Origin: DASVSL01 sp036388095
GTDB taxonomy: Bacteria > Patescibacteriota > Saccharimonadia > Saccharimonadales > Saccharimonadaceae
Assembly (NCBI GenBank): GCA_036388095.1
Contig: DASVSL010000066.1
Location: 1 to 6,888, forward strand
Length of the DNA: 6,888 bases
Reading direction: 5' to 3'
Shown: one piece after another, positions 1-5,222 of the stretch
Position numbering within the stretch: the stretch's first letter is position 1
Layout of the letters: every line of letters begins with the position of its first letter
The notes under the pieces: model-generated
Told to the model about the DNA's origin: nothing
Database searches by the model: none
Seen by the model: only the letters and a program-made list of their open reading frames with translations
Made by a program: the position numbers and the translations under genes

Positions 1-833
1 AAGCCGGTAAACGGAGCGAAAAATCACTGCGCGAAGCTGAAGAAGCCGCCGAGAAAGCTGCTCGTAAAGACGCTGGTGACACGTCATCACAAGGCGACGA
101 AGAAACAATCAAGAAGGGTCCAGCTCCAAAAACGCGCTCTCGCGTTGAGCGTAAGGGCAAAAACTACCGTGAAGCCAGTGCCAAGGTAGAAAAAGGCAAG
201 CTGTACTCACTCGCCGACGCCCTTACCCTCGCCGCCGACACAAACCCGACGAAATTTGACGCGAGCGTCGAGCTTCACGTTGTTCTTGGCGTTGACCCAC
301 GCCAGGCTGATCAGAACGTCCGCAGCATGGTAAGTCTGCCTCACGGTACTGGTAAGACCATCCGTGTCGCCGCCTTTGTTCCAAACGAAGACGCCGAGAG
401 CGCCACGACCGCCGGGGCAGATATCTCAGGCGAAGACGAAGTCGTCAAACTGCTCGAGAAGGGCCAGATGGACTTCGACGTCCTGGTTGCGACACCACAG
501 ATGATGCCAAAACTCGGTAAGTTTGCTCGCGTTCTTGGCCCACGCGGGCTGATGCCAAACCCGAAGAGCGGCACGGTTGCAACGAACGTAGCGCAGGCAG
601 TGAAGTCCGCCAAGGGTGGACGGGTTGAATACCGCGTCGACAAACAAGGCATCGTGCACCTCGCAGCTGGCAAAGTCAGCTTCGGTGGCGACAACCTGCT
701 CGAAAACGCCAAAAGCTTCTTCGCGAGTCTTGACTCAGTCAAGCCATCTACCCTCAAGGGCGGTTACATCAAGTCGGTTAGTGTCAGTACGACAATGGGC
801 CCAGGTATTAAAGTCGACCTCGCGACGATCTAG
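1..833 (+). CDS. rplA: Large ribosomal subunit protein uL1 (L1), 5' end missing
   Basis: L1 binds 23S rRNA at the mobile L1 stalk and helps release tRNA from the E site; in many bacteria it also represses its own mRNA. The reading frame enters the window at base 3 and stays open to TAG at 831-833, giving 276 visible residues. Family hallmarks are clear: VELHVVLGVDPRQADQNVR, then LPHGTGKT, the GPRGLMPNPK signature at visible residues 179-188, and the terminal SVSTTMGPG. A standard L1 is about 230 residues, and that core begins near visible residue 44. The residues before it are an Ala/Glu/Lys-rich, probably disordered or helical extension that continues upstream of the window. The true start is therefore not visible. 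The ATG at 327 is an internal methionine, because conserved L1 sequence lies before it. A terminator follows directly. The family call is near certain. Confidence 0.97.
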   Translation, partial: AGKRSEKSLREAEEAAEKAARKDAGDTSSQGDEETIKKGPAPKTRSRVERKGKNYREASAKVEKGKLYSLADALTLAADTNPTKFDASVELHVVLGVDPRQADQNVRSMVSLPHGTGKTIRVAAFVPNEDAESATTAGADISGEDEVVKLLEKGQMDFDVLVATPQMMPKLGKFARVLGPRGLMPNPKSGTVATNVAQAVKSAKGGRVEYRVDKQGIVHLAAGKVSFGGDNLLENAKSFFASLDSVKPSTLKGGYIKSVSVSTTMGPGIKVDLATI

Positions 834-852
834 TCGACTTAACGTTTAGCAT

Positions 853-881
853 AAAAGTCACCGTACTTGCGGTGACTTTTT
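853..881 (+). terminator. Intrinsic terminator of rplA
   Basis: A perfect 11-bp stem, AAAAGTCACCG (853-863) with CGGTGACTTTT (870-880), closes a 6-base loop and runs into a T tract. It begins 20 bases after the rplA stop. It separates rplA from the thyX operon, so the latter probably has its own promoter or relies on readthrough; I found no convincing -35/-10 pair between 881 and 944. The A-rich 5' arm means it could also work on the other strand. Confidence 0.9.
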
Positions 882-944
882 GTTACACTAGCTGGAATGG
901 TGGGTGAGCAGTAGATAAGTTCACTAATGAGCGAAGGGGTAGAT

Positions 945-2003
945 ATGGGGTATGAAGTCAAAGTATTGGCTGATTCAATTAATATCCAGGGCAACCGTTT
1001 AACGACGCTGCAGGAAACGTATCCGCGGCTCGTACACGCCGAACGGATGACGCACCGCATTCATAGTAAAAACTCAGCGAGTACCCGGGCGATTCCGCTT
1101 GCAACTCAAATCAGTAACCTGCTCGACAATCCATTCATTCCTGAGAAATTTGGTATTAACCAGCCGGGCATGCAGTCCTTCAAGCACCTCGAGGGCGAGA
1201 AACATGATGATGCGGTGCAAGGGTGGCTGACCGGTCGTGACCGTGCTCTCACGACTACGATTGAACTCATTCTTGGACGTGAGATGGCGGCTGATTTGTT
1301 TGAATATGATCCACAGCGAGAATTTGTAAGCGGTGATGTTATGCAGGAAAAGTCCGGCGAGCTCAAAGCCTTACTACCAAAAAGTACTGATCAAGTTGAT
1401 CTTAGCGAAACATCGATGCTCAATGTACATAAGCAATTGGCCGGACGAGGGCTCGAAGCCTACATGTGGCATACAATCGTCGTGACAGGCACTGAATGGG
1501 GCAACTACCTTGCCTTGCGTGATCACCCCGAGGCACAGGGCGAAATCGCAACTGTTGCTCGCATGGGACGTGCGGCAATGCTCAGCTCGACGCCCCGTGA
1601 ATTGCGCTACGGCGAATGGCATTTACCCTACGTTGAACCGGATGAATTCGAGGACGTTGCAGATGCCATTCGTGCGTCAGCGGCTCGAGCAGCCGCAGTG
1701 AGCTATAACCGACAAAACACTAAAAATTTCGACAGTGAAGTGACGCGCTACGAAAGCCTGCGCAGTGGCGGACATATGTCGCCACTAGAACATCAGGCGA
1801 CACCGTTTTCGAATGAAGAATGGCATATCCGTGAGCGTATGGGCGATATCGGGCTTACGGCCGCGCGTCAGGCTGGGTTCAGTGATTCACATCGACTTCA
1901 ATTGGCTGAAATGACGCGCTTTAACGGCAACTTCAAGGGCTGGACGCAACACCGTAAGCAAATCGAAGGCGAGGATGATTTCTCGAAGTTACGAGCTAAC
2001 TAG
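945..2003 (+). CDS. thyX: FAD-dependent thymidylate synthase, rearranged (permuted) ThyX type
   Basis: ThyX makes dTMP from dUMP using methylene-tetrahydrofolate and NADPH through a flavin. The 352-residue product has the ThyX motif near its N-terminus as THRIHSKNSASTR (residues 36-48; canonical RHRxxSxNExSxR). W185-N-Y-L-A-L-R-D-H-P-E-A-Q-G-E-I follows, matching the C-terminal NFLxLRxxxxAQxEI part of ordinary ThyX. Then come AVSYNRQN (about 251-258) and GGHMSPLEHQATPF (about 276-289), which in ordinary ThyX lie before the RHR motif. The order is thus permuted relative to the 220-250-residue classical enzyme; it matches phage ThyX-like proteins as I remember them. I chose ATG 945 because AAGGGG (934-939) sits 5 bases upstream; an in-frame ATG at 927 lacks a Shine-Dalgarno. 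It is the first gene of a dTMP operon, 1 base from dcd. Catalysis is inferred, not shown. Confidence 0.88.
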   Translation: MGYEVKVLADSINIQGNRLTTLQETYPRLVHAERMTHRIHSKNSASTRAIPLATQISNLLDNPFIPEKFGINQPGMQSFKHLEGEKHDDAVQGWLTGRDRALTTTIELILGREMAADLFEYDPQREFVSGDVMQEKSGELKALLPKSTDQVDLSETSMLNVHKQLAGRGLEAYMWHTIVVTGTEWGNYLALRDHPEAQGEIATVARMGRAAMLSSTPRELRYGEWHLPYVEPDEFEDVADAIRASAARAAAVSYNRQNTKNFDSEVTRYESLRSGGHMSPLEHQATPFSNEEWHIRERMGDIGLTAARQAGFSDSHRLQLAEMTRFNGNFKGWTQHRKQIEGEDDFSKLRAN

Positions 2004-2004
2004 A

Positions 2005-2721
2005 ATGGGTGTCTACAGCAATACCGAAATTTTGGCCGGACTTGAATCGGGCAATATCGTCATCGATCCATTCGAACCCTCGCACGTTAACACAAGCAGC
2101 TATGACGTTACATTAGGCCACTATTTTTATCGCTCAGGCGCAGAAGAATCGGACAGGTTATACAACCCATATGATGAAGCCGAGGTCGAACATCACTTTG
2201 GTGAAGTGCTTGAAGCAGAGCCGTTATCTGAGCACCGCAGAGTCATCGAAGCACTCGGCATCACTGGTATCAAAGGCATCGCAGCTGACCACCCAGTCTT
2301 TGTATTGCGCCCGCATGAGCGGATTCTGGCTCACACACAAGAATTCATAGGTATCCGTCACCAAGGTACAACTAGCATGCAGGCCCGTAGTACGACTGGT
2401 CGCAACGGTGTCGTTGTCTGTATGGATGCGGGCTGGGGCGACACCGGCTACGTCGATCGCTGGACTATGGAAATAAAGAATCAGAATGAGCAGTACGTCG
2501 TAATACCCGAAGGTGTTCGCATCGCTCAAATCGTGTTTCATCACACCGGCGTTGTTGTTGGCGAATATTCGCAGATGAGCGGGAAATACCAGTCCGGTAC
2601 TGGTGAAGACTTTGAAGCTGTCAAAGCCAACTGGCGGCCGTTTCGAATGAAACCGCGCGCGTTTAAGGACAATATCGTACCATTGACACCAGTTGATGGC
2701 CTTGCGGAAGGATTGAAATAA
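2005..2721 (+). CDS. dcd: dCTP deaminase, possibly bifunctional dCTP deaminase/dUTPase
   Basis: Dcd converts dCTP to dUTP, and the bifunctional form continues to dUMP, the substrate of ThyX. The 238-residue product shows the trimeric dUTPase/DCD fold: SGNIVIDPF (15-23), SSYDVTLG (31-38), ARSTTGR (127-133, matching GRSSLGR), DAGWGDTGYVDRWTMEI with the expected catalytic Glu at 156, the RIAQIVF strand (172-178) and the C-terminal KYQ (194-196) that usually covers the active site. The segment around AGWGDTGY resembles the TAGWIDAGF of bifunctional archaeal enzymes more than the TAHRIDPGW of E. coli Dcd, so dUTPase activity is plausible but unproven. It is longer than E. coli Dcd (193 residues), with additions in the 45-95 region and at the C-terminus. 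I chose ATG 2005 because the family starts about 8 residues before the IxxxLxxG motif. ATG 1975 would overlap thyX by 29 bases but has GAAGG at 1965-1969, so it stays possible. Confidence 0.93.
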   Translation: MGVYSNTEILAGLESGNIVIDPFEPSHVNTSSYDVTLGHYFYRSGAEESDRLYNPYDEAEVEHHFGEVLEAEPLSEHRRVIEALGITGIKGIAADHPVFVLRPHERILAHTQEFIGIRHQGTTSMQARSTTGRNGVVVCMDAGWGDTGYVDRWTMEIKNQNEQYVVIPEGVRIAQIVFHHTGVVVGEYSQMSGKYQSGTGEDFEAVKANWRPFRMKPRAFKDNIVPLTPVDGLAEGLK

Positions 2722-3387
2722 ATGCCTGAGCGCGGCGTTTACTCAGTGCTTGAAGGCAGTGACGGAGTTGGTAAGTCGACTCAGCTGGAGTTATTAAAGC
2801 AAAAACTCGACGAGCTGGAGGTCGATGCCGTTTTCACACGGGAGCCAGGTGGCACGGAATTTGGTCATCACGTCCGTAATCTGTTGCTTAACCCGAACAT
2901 TGAAATACTAAGTGAAAGCACCGAAATCGCTTTGTTTACGGCTGGTCGTATCGAACAGTGGGTGGGTGTCATTGAGCCAGCTCTAAATGAAGATAAATTA
3001 GTCGTATCTGATCGCAACTGGTATTCGACGCTCGCCTATCAGGTCGCTAGCAACCCGGAGGTAGAGGCGCGTATCCTTGCGATTACGGAATTGTTATTAC
3101 CGCCGCGATACGTAGAACCTGACCTTGCCCTCGTGCTTCAGGTCAGCGAGCAGGAGCGGAAACGACGTCGTGACAAACGAGAAGAAGACGCCGGAACGGT
3201 CGCCGATAGCTTTGAATCAAGAAACGACGCTTACTTCGAGAAAGTTCAACGGATATACGACGGTATTCCGCGCCGAATGGGTGCAGTTGCTATTAACGCC
3301 GATGGTGATGAACGGACGGTCGCCAAAGCAGTCTGGTCTGAGTACCGGCCGTATTTATCGTCGGTTCGATCGAAAAGTACCACGTAG
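2722..3387 (+). CDS. tmk: Thymidylate kinase (dTMP kinase)
   Basis: This enzyme phosphorylates dTMP to dTDP with ATP and directly uses the ThyX product. The 221-residue length fits the family. Visible motifs are the P-loop GSDGVGKST (12-20), the TREPGGT loop (39-45) that helps bind substrate and positions the P-loop, SDRNWYSTLAYQ (96-107), which is the DRxxxSxxAYQ thymidylate-binding segment, and an Arg-rich LID stretch at about 144-165 (RKRRRDKREED). The ATG follows the dcd stop with no gap. AAGGA at 2707-2711, inside the end of dcd, can act as the ribosome binding site. This tight join and the shared pathway point to one transcript for thyX-dcd-tmk. The gene ends at TAG 3385-3387, just before a large hairpin. 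Confidence 0.96.
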   Translation: MPERGVYSVLEGSDGVGKSTQLELLKQKLDELEVDAVFTREPGGTEFGHHVRNLLLNPNIEILSESTEIALFTAGRIEQWVGVIEPALNEDKLVVSDRNWYSTLAYQVASNPEVEARILAITELLLPPRYVEPDLALVLQVSEQERKRRRDKREEDAGTVADSFESRNDAYFEKVQRIYDGIPRRMGAVAINADGDERTVAKAVWSEYRPYLSSVRSKSTT

Positions 3388-3414
3388 TAATTGGTGACGA
3401 TTCAAAATTTATGA

Positions 3415-3453
3415 CGCGGGATCTCCTTGGCTAGTAAGCCGTAAGATCCCGCG
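3415..3453. terminator. Hairpin between convergent tmk and the minus-strand small ORF
   Basis: CGCGGGATCT (3415-3424) pairs perfectly with AGATCCCGCG (3444-3453). Inside is a second stem, GGCT/AGCC (3429-3432/3437-3440), with an AGTA loop. It lies 27 bases after tmk and 35 bases past the stop of the 60-residue minus-strand ORF. On the plus strand no T run follows. On the minus strand the stem is followed by TCATAAATTTTG, which is only moderately U-rich. A second weaker stem, GCCG-TAAC/GTTA-CGGC (3453-3461/3474-3481, one bulged G), sits beside it and overlaps it by one base. It most likely ends or protects 3' ends in both directions. Confidence 0.55.
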
Positions 3454-3488
3454 CCGGTAACGCATCGTACCGGGTTACGGCAGGCGCG

Positions 3489-3671
3489 TTAGTCGTGGAA
3501 CTGGGTCGGGAAGGTGTGCCGAGGGGTGTTCGGCGTCGACCGAGGGATGTGGAACGTCCGGCGCATCTCCTCTTCGCTGAACCTCCGGCTGAGAGAGTAC
3601 GAATCTCCTGGTGGGGTGCGCGGCTCCGTGGAGCGGTCCTGCTGATTCTGTTTGGCTGGGTTTGAGCGCAT
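3489..3671 (-). CDS. Small hypothetical protein, 60 residues, Arg/Pro-rich
   Basis: I do not recognise this product. Support for a real gene is indirect: AGGAG (3681-3677 on the minus strand) lies exactly 5 bases before the ATG at 3671; the frame ends in TAA (3491-3489) just before structured 3' sequence; and by my count 47 of 59 codons after the ATG end in G or C, a strong third-position bias. The product has no membrane segment or signal peptide. Its first half is polar and probably disordered (MRSNPAKQNQQDRSTEPRTP). The middle, SRRFSEEEMRRTFHIPRS (28-45), may form a short amphipathic helix, and the tail is rich in Pro, Thr and His. It is convergent with tmk and downstream of the minus-strand promoter and attenuator-like element at 3757-3924. 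It could instead be an untranslated GC-rich RNA. Confidence 0.5.
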   Translation of the reverse strand: MRSNPAKQNQQDRSTEPRTPPGDSYSLSRRFSEEEMRRTFHIPRSTPNTPRHTFPTQFHD

Positions 3672-3760
3672 CGTTGCTCCTGTTTTGAACGTCAGAGAGT
3701 GTAGGACTGCATATTCAGCTTTCCCGATAGTTCACGACCTTTCAAGGTACGATCAAACAC

Positions 3761-3788
3761 AAAAGAACCGAGCCTTGTGCTCGGTTTC
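3761..3788 (-). terminator. Intrinsic terminator on the minus strand (part of attenuator-like element)
   Basis: Read on the minus strand, AACCGAGC (3786-3779) pairs with GCTCGGTT (3773-3766) over the loop ACAAG, and CTTTTGTGTTT follows. That is a compact 8-bp GC-rich stem with a U-rich tail. On the plus strand the stem is followed by TCTGTCTG, a poor tail, so the active orientation is minus. It sits about 100 bases downstream of the predicted minus-strand start site. Confidence 0.7.
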
Positions 3789-3818
3789 TGTCTGACGAAA
3801 TGAAATGAAACCGAGCGT

Positions 3819-3887
3819 TTACTCGTCGATAATGAGAAGAACCTGTAGGAGGTTCGACTGTACTTCGCGGTTGACGATCTGTTTCAT
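3819..3887 (-). CDS. Possible 22-residue leader peptide, leaderless mRNA
   Basis: ATG at 3887 opens 22 codons ending in TAA (3821-3819). The product begins MKQIVNREVQ and ends LLQVLLIIDE; 10 of its 22 residues are Leu, Ile or Val. The predicted transcription start (about 3890) is only about 3 bases before the ATG, so translation would be leaderless; there is no room for a Shine-Dalgarno. A 6-bp hairpin, GAACCT/AGGTTC (3855-3850 with 3844-3839), lies inside the ORF. The case rests on position: right behind a strong promoter and directly before the competing segments of a terminator. An ORF this short can occur by chance. Confidence 0.35.
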   Translation of the reverse strand: MKQIVNREVQSNLLQVLLIIDE

Positions 3888-3896
3888 TACTACTTA

Positions 3897-3924
3897 AGCA
3901 TAGCGTCTGTCGTACAGGTGTCAA
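3897..3924 (-). promoter_or_regulatory. Sigma-70-type promoter, minus strand
   Basis: Reading the minus strand, a perfect -35 box TTGACA (3924-3919) is followed after 16 bases by TATGCT (3902-3897). Predicted transcription starts near 3890. It drives the 22-codon leader, the attenuator-like element and possibly the 60-residue ORF. Its -35 box is only 7 bases from the -35 box of the divergent rplJ promoter. Confidence 0.75.
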
Positions 3925-3931
3925 CCACTCG

Positions 3932-3960
3932 TTGTCCGATGGGGTGAAATATGCTATAGT
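3932..3960 (+). promoter_or_regulatory. rplJ-rplL promoter
   Basis: TTGTCC (3932-3937), a 17-base spacer, and TATAGT (3955-3960) preceded by TGC form an extended -10 promoter. Start is expected near 3967, giving a leader of about 155 bases before rplJ. This position fits the L10 leader, which begins at once downstream. Confidence 0.8.
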
Positions 3961-3963
3961 GAG

Positions 3964-4111
3964 GGTAACGTTACCAGAGACCGTAGCCGTGTTTCGATCG
4001 AATCACTTAATCTGCTACCGAGGTACTGCTTATAGCTTACGGCTGGGCATGTACGCCGTCACTTACGTAGCGAGCGTGTTAACAATCCGGGCATACACTA
4101 TTACTAAATTC
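3964..4111 (+). promoter_or_regulatory. L10-type ribosomal protein leader (autoregulatory)
   Basis: In many bacteria L10, alone or as the L10(L12)4/6 complex, binds a conserved kink-turn-containing leader upstream of rplJ and represses translation. The same core is visible here: TACC (3972-3975) pairs with GGTA (4022-4025), GTAGC (3983-3987) pairs with GCTAC (4014-4018), and the internal loop between them is AGAGACC opposite CGA. Conserved-looking flanks GAGACCGTAG and TTAATCTGCTACCGAGGT match the leader as I remember it. A second hairpin, ACGGC/GCCGT (4039-4043/4055-4059), lies downstream. No T run follows, so control is probably at translation. An initial palindrome GGTAACGTTACC (3964-3975) overlaps the first helix strand. 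Confidence 0.8.
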
Positions 4112-4122
4112 GAGGTATTTAT

Positions 4123-4647
4123 ATGGCAATTACACGCGACAAGAAAGAAGCGTTGGTCGCCAAGCTGACCGAAGCCCTGCAGGAGAGCAAAGCATTCGCG
4201 TTTGCTCACTACCAAGGCCTTAGTGTCGCTGATGTCCAAACGCTGCGGCGTAGCGCCAGTGAAGCCGGTGTGACCATCTTGGTGGTCAAAAACCGACTTG
4301 TCCGCGTAGCGATGCAAAACATCGACACGTACAAATCGACTGATACGGCCGCACTGACCGGACAGCTGATCTACGCCTACAGCAACGACGACGAAGTGGC
4401 GCCGAGCAAAGTACTCGACACATTCGCAAAAACCCACCCAGCGATGAAACTGGCCGGTGGCTTCAGCGACGAAGGTCTGGCGCAGAGCGCCGCCGACGTT
4501 ACGGCTCTTGCTGGACTACCGAGCAAACAACAGTTGATCGCCGAAGCCGTCGCTCAACTACTCTCACCGGTCCACGATGTCACCAACGCACTGAGCGGCA
4601 ACCTACATGCGCTACTTGATGGCGTCAGTGACAAAGCAGCAGCGTAA
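4123..4647 (+). CDS. rplJ: Large ribosomal subunit protein uL10 (L10)
   Basis: L10 anchors the L7/L12 dimers to 23S rRNA next to L11 and forms the base of the GTPase stalk. The 174 residues match the usual length. The N-terminal rRNA-binding domain reads ITRDKKEALVAKLTEAL, then HYQGLSVADVQTLRRSA, and the family-typical VVKNRLVRVAM (54-64). The middle KLAGGFSDEGL and the Ala/Leu-rich C-terminal helix (from about residue 130) are the expected L12-binding part. GAGGT (4112-4116), 6 bases before the ATG, fixes the start. Transcribed from its own promoter behind an L10 leader, and followed after 174 bases by rplL. Confidence 0.97.
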   Translation: MAITRDKKEALVAKLTEALQESKAFAFAHYQGLSVADVQTLRRSASEAGVTILVVKNRLVRVAMQNIDTYKSTDTAALTGQLIYAYSNDDEVAPSKVLDTFAKTHPAMKLAGGFSDEGLAQSAADVTALAGLPSKQQLIAEAVAQLLSPVHDVTNALSGNLHALLDGVSDKAAA

Positions 4648-4683
4648 CTAACGCGCACCAAATAACGAACCTAATTAAGACTA

Positions 4684-4801
4684 GTGTGCTTGAGATGGAT
4701 GCAATGCGAGGCAAATGCGCGAAGAGCGAATGAGCCGTACATATTGTACGGTGAATGAGCACGAACGCATTTAACGAAGCAGTGCGCCGTCTCAAGTGCA
4801 C
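4684..4801 (+). ncRNA. Long rod-like structured RNA element between rplJ and rplL
   Basis: The 5' arm 4684-4698 pairs with 4787-4801 over 15 consecutive positions; three of them are G-U wobbles (4687, 4688, 4696) and the rest Watson-Crick. Further in, GCAATGC (4701-4707) faces GCAGTGC (4779-4785) with one A-G mismatch. AAATGCG (4713-4719) pairs with CGCATTT (4766-4772). Inside that is a near-symmetric 15 x 14 internal loop in which both strands carry GAATGAGC (4728-4735, 4753-4760). The tip is CCGTACA/TGTACGG (4735-4741/4745-4751) with a TAT loop. The fold ends 6 bases before the rplL Shine-Dalgarno. It has no U tract, so it is not a plain terminator. It may be a cis-acting rplL leader, an RNase III-type processing site, or a precursor of a small RNA. 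It does not match SRP RNA or 6S RNA as I know them. Confidence 0.65.
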
Positions 4802-4821
4802 GGTCCCAAGGAGACAACCCT

Positions 4822-5199
4822 ATGGCAGATGTAAAAAAACTGGCCGAAGAGCTGACAAAGCTGACGGTCCTAGAAGTAAACGAACTCAAGAACGTCCTGA
4901 AGGACGAATACGGTATCGAACCAGCCGCTGCGGCCGTTGCCGTCGCTGGCCCAGCTGCTAGCGACGCTGGCGCTGACGAAGACGCAAAGACTGAGTTCAC
5001 CGTTACCCTCAAAGAAGCTGGTGGCCAGAAGGTCGCCGTCATTAAAGCCGTCAAAGAACTGACCGGCCTCGGACTCGGTGAAGCTAAGGCAATGGTTGAC
5101 GGTGTTCCGTCAGCTGTGAAGGAAAAAGTTGGCAAAGAAGAAGCTGAAGCTGCCAAGAAAGCTCTCGAAGAAGCTGGCGCAACCGTCGAGCTAAGCTAA
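4822..5199 (+). CDS. rplL: Large ribosomal subunit protein bL12 (L7/L12)
   Basis: L7/L12 is the multicopy stalk protein that recruits and stimulates translational GTPases. The 125 residues show the family layout: helical dimerisation domain that binds L10 (about 1-33), an Ala/Gly/Pro-rich flexible hinge (34-55), and the globular C-terminal domain with [36 protein letters not shown] and the ending [13 protein letters not shown], all very close to E. coli L12. AAGGAG (4808-4813), 8 bases before the ATG, is the strongest ribosome binding site of the operon, in keeping with the several copies of L12 needed per L10. The structured element upstream could tune this ratio. A strong terminator follows 23 bases after the stop. 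Confidence 0.98.
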   Translation: MADVKKLAEELTKLTVLEVNELKNVLKDEYGIEPAAAAVAVAGPAASDAGADEDAKTEFTVTLKEAGGQKVAVIKAVKELTGLGLGEAKAMVDGVPSAVKEKVGKEEAEAAKKALEEAGATVELS

Positions 5200-5222
5200 G
5201 CCCCAGCCCGGATACTTACGCG

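Larger units (their letters stand above)
3757..3890 (-). promoter_or_regulatory. Attenuator-like leader RNA upstream of the 60-residue ORF
   Basis: Four mutually exclusive segments can be read along the minus strand. Segment 1, AATGAAAC (3888-3881), overlaps the start of a tiny ORF. Segment 2, GCTCGGTTTC (3816-3807), followed by ATT, can pair with segment 1 through GTTTCATT (8 bp). It can also pair with segment 3, GAAACCGAGC (3788-3779), over 10 perfect bp. Segment 3 alternatively pairs with segment 4, GCTCGGTT (3773-3766), to form the terminator. The stop codon of the tiny ORF lies two bases before segment 2, so a ribosome finishing the ORF would mask segment 2 and favour termination, while a stalled one could favour readthrough. 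The pairings are seen; the regulation is inference. It may instead be a free-standing small RNA of about 130 bases. Confidence 0.45.

Noticed and set aside
327..329. ATG at 327 as the start of rplA
   Set aside because: Conserved L1 sequence (VELHVVLGVDPRQADQNVR) lies upstream in the same open frame, so this is an internal Met.
927..944. In-frame ATG at 927 as the thyX start
   Set aside because: No Shine-Dalgarno precedes it, while ATG 945 has AAGGGG at 5 bases. It would only add six residues.
1975..2004. ATG 1975 as the dcd start
   Set aside because: It overlaps thyX and adds ten residues not typical of the family N-terminus. GAAGG upstream leaves it possible, so this is a preference, not a proof.
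3742..3924. 60-residue minus-strand ORF from TTG 3924
   Set aside because: Its start is inside the -35 box of the minus-strand promoter and it runs through the terminator; no ribosome binding site.
3932..4168. 78-residue plus-strand ORF over the rplJ leader
   Set aside because: It crosses the promoter, the L10 leader and the start of rplJ in another frame; no family resemblance.
4684..4801. SRP (4.5S) RNA or 6S RNA
   Set aside because: The rod shape prompted the idea, but the SRP tip (GGAA-type tetraloop with the CAGG/AGCA internal loop) is absent, and the element is too short and wrongly shaped for 6S RNA.
4671..5156. 161-residue minus-strand ORF opposite rplL
   Set aside because: Ser/Ala-rich shadow of the Ala-rich rplL coding strand and of the structured RNA; no ribosome binding site or recognisable motif.
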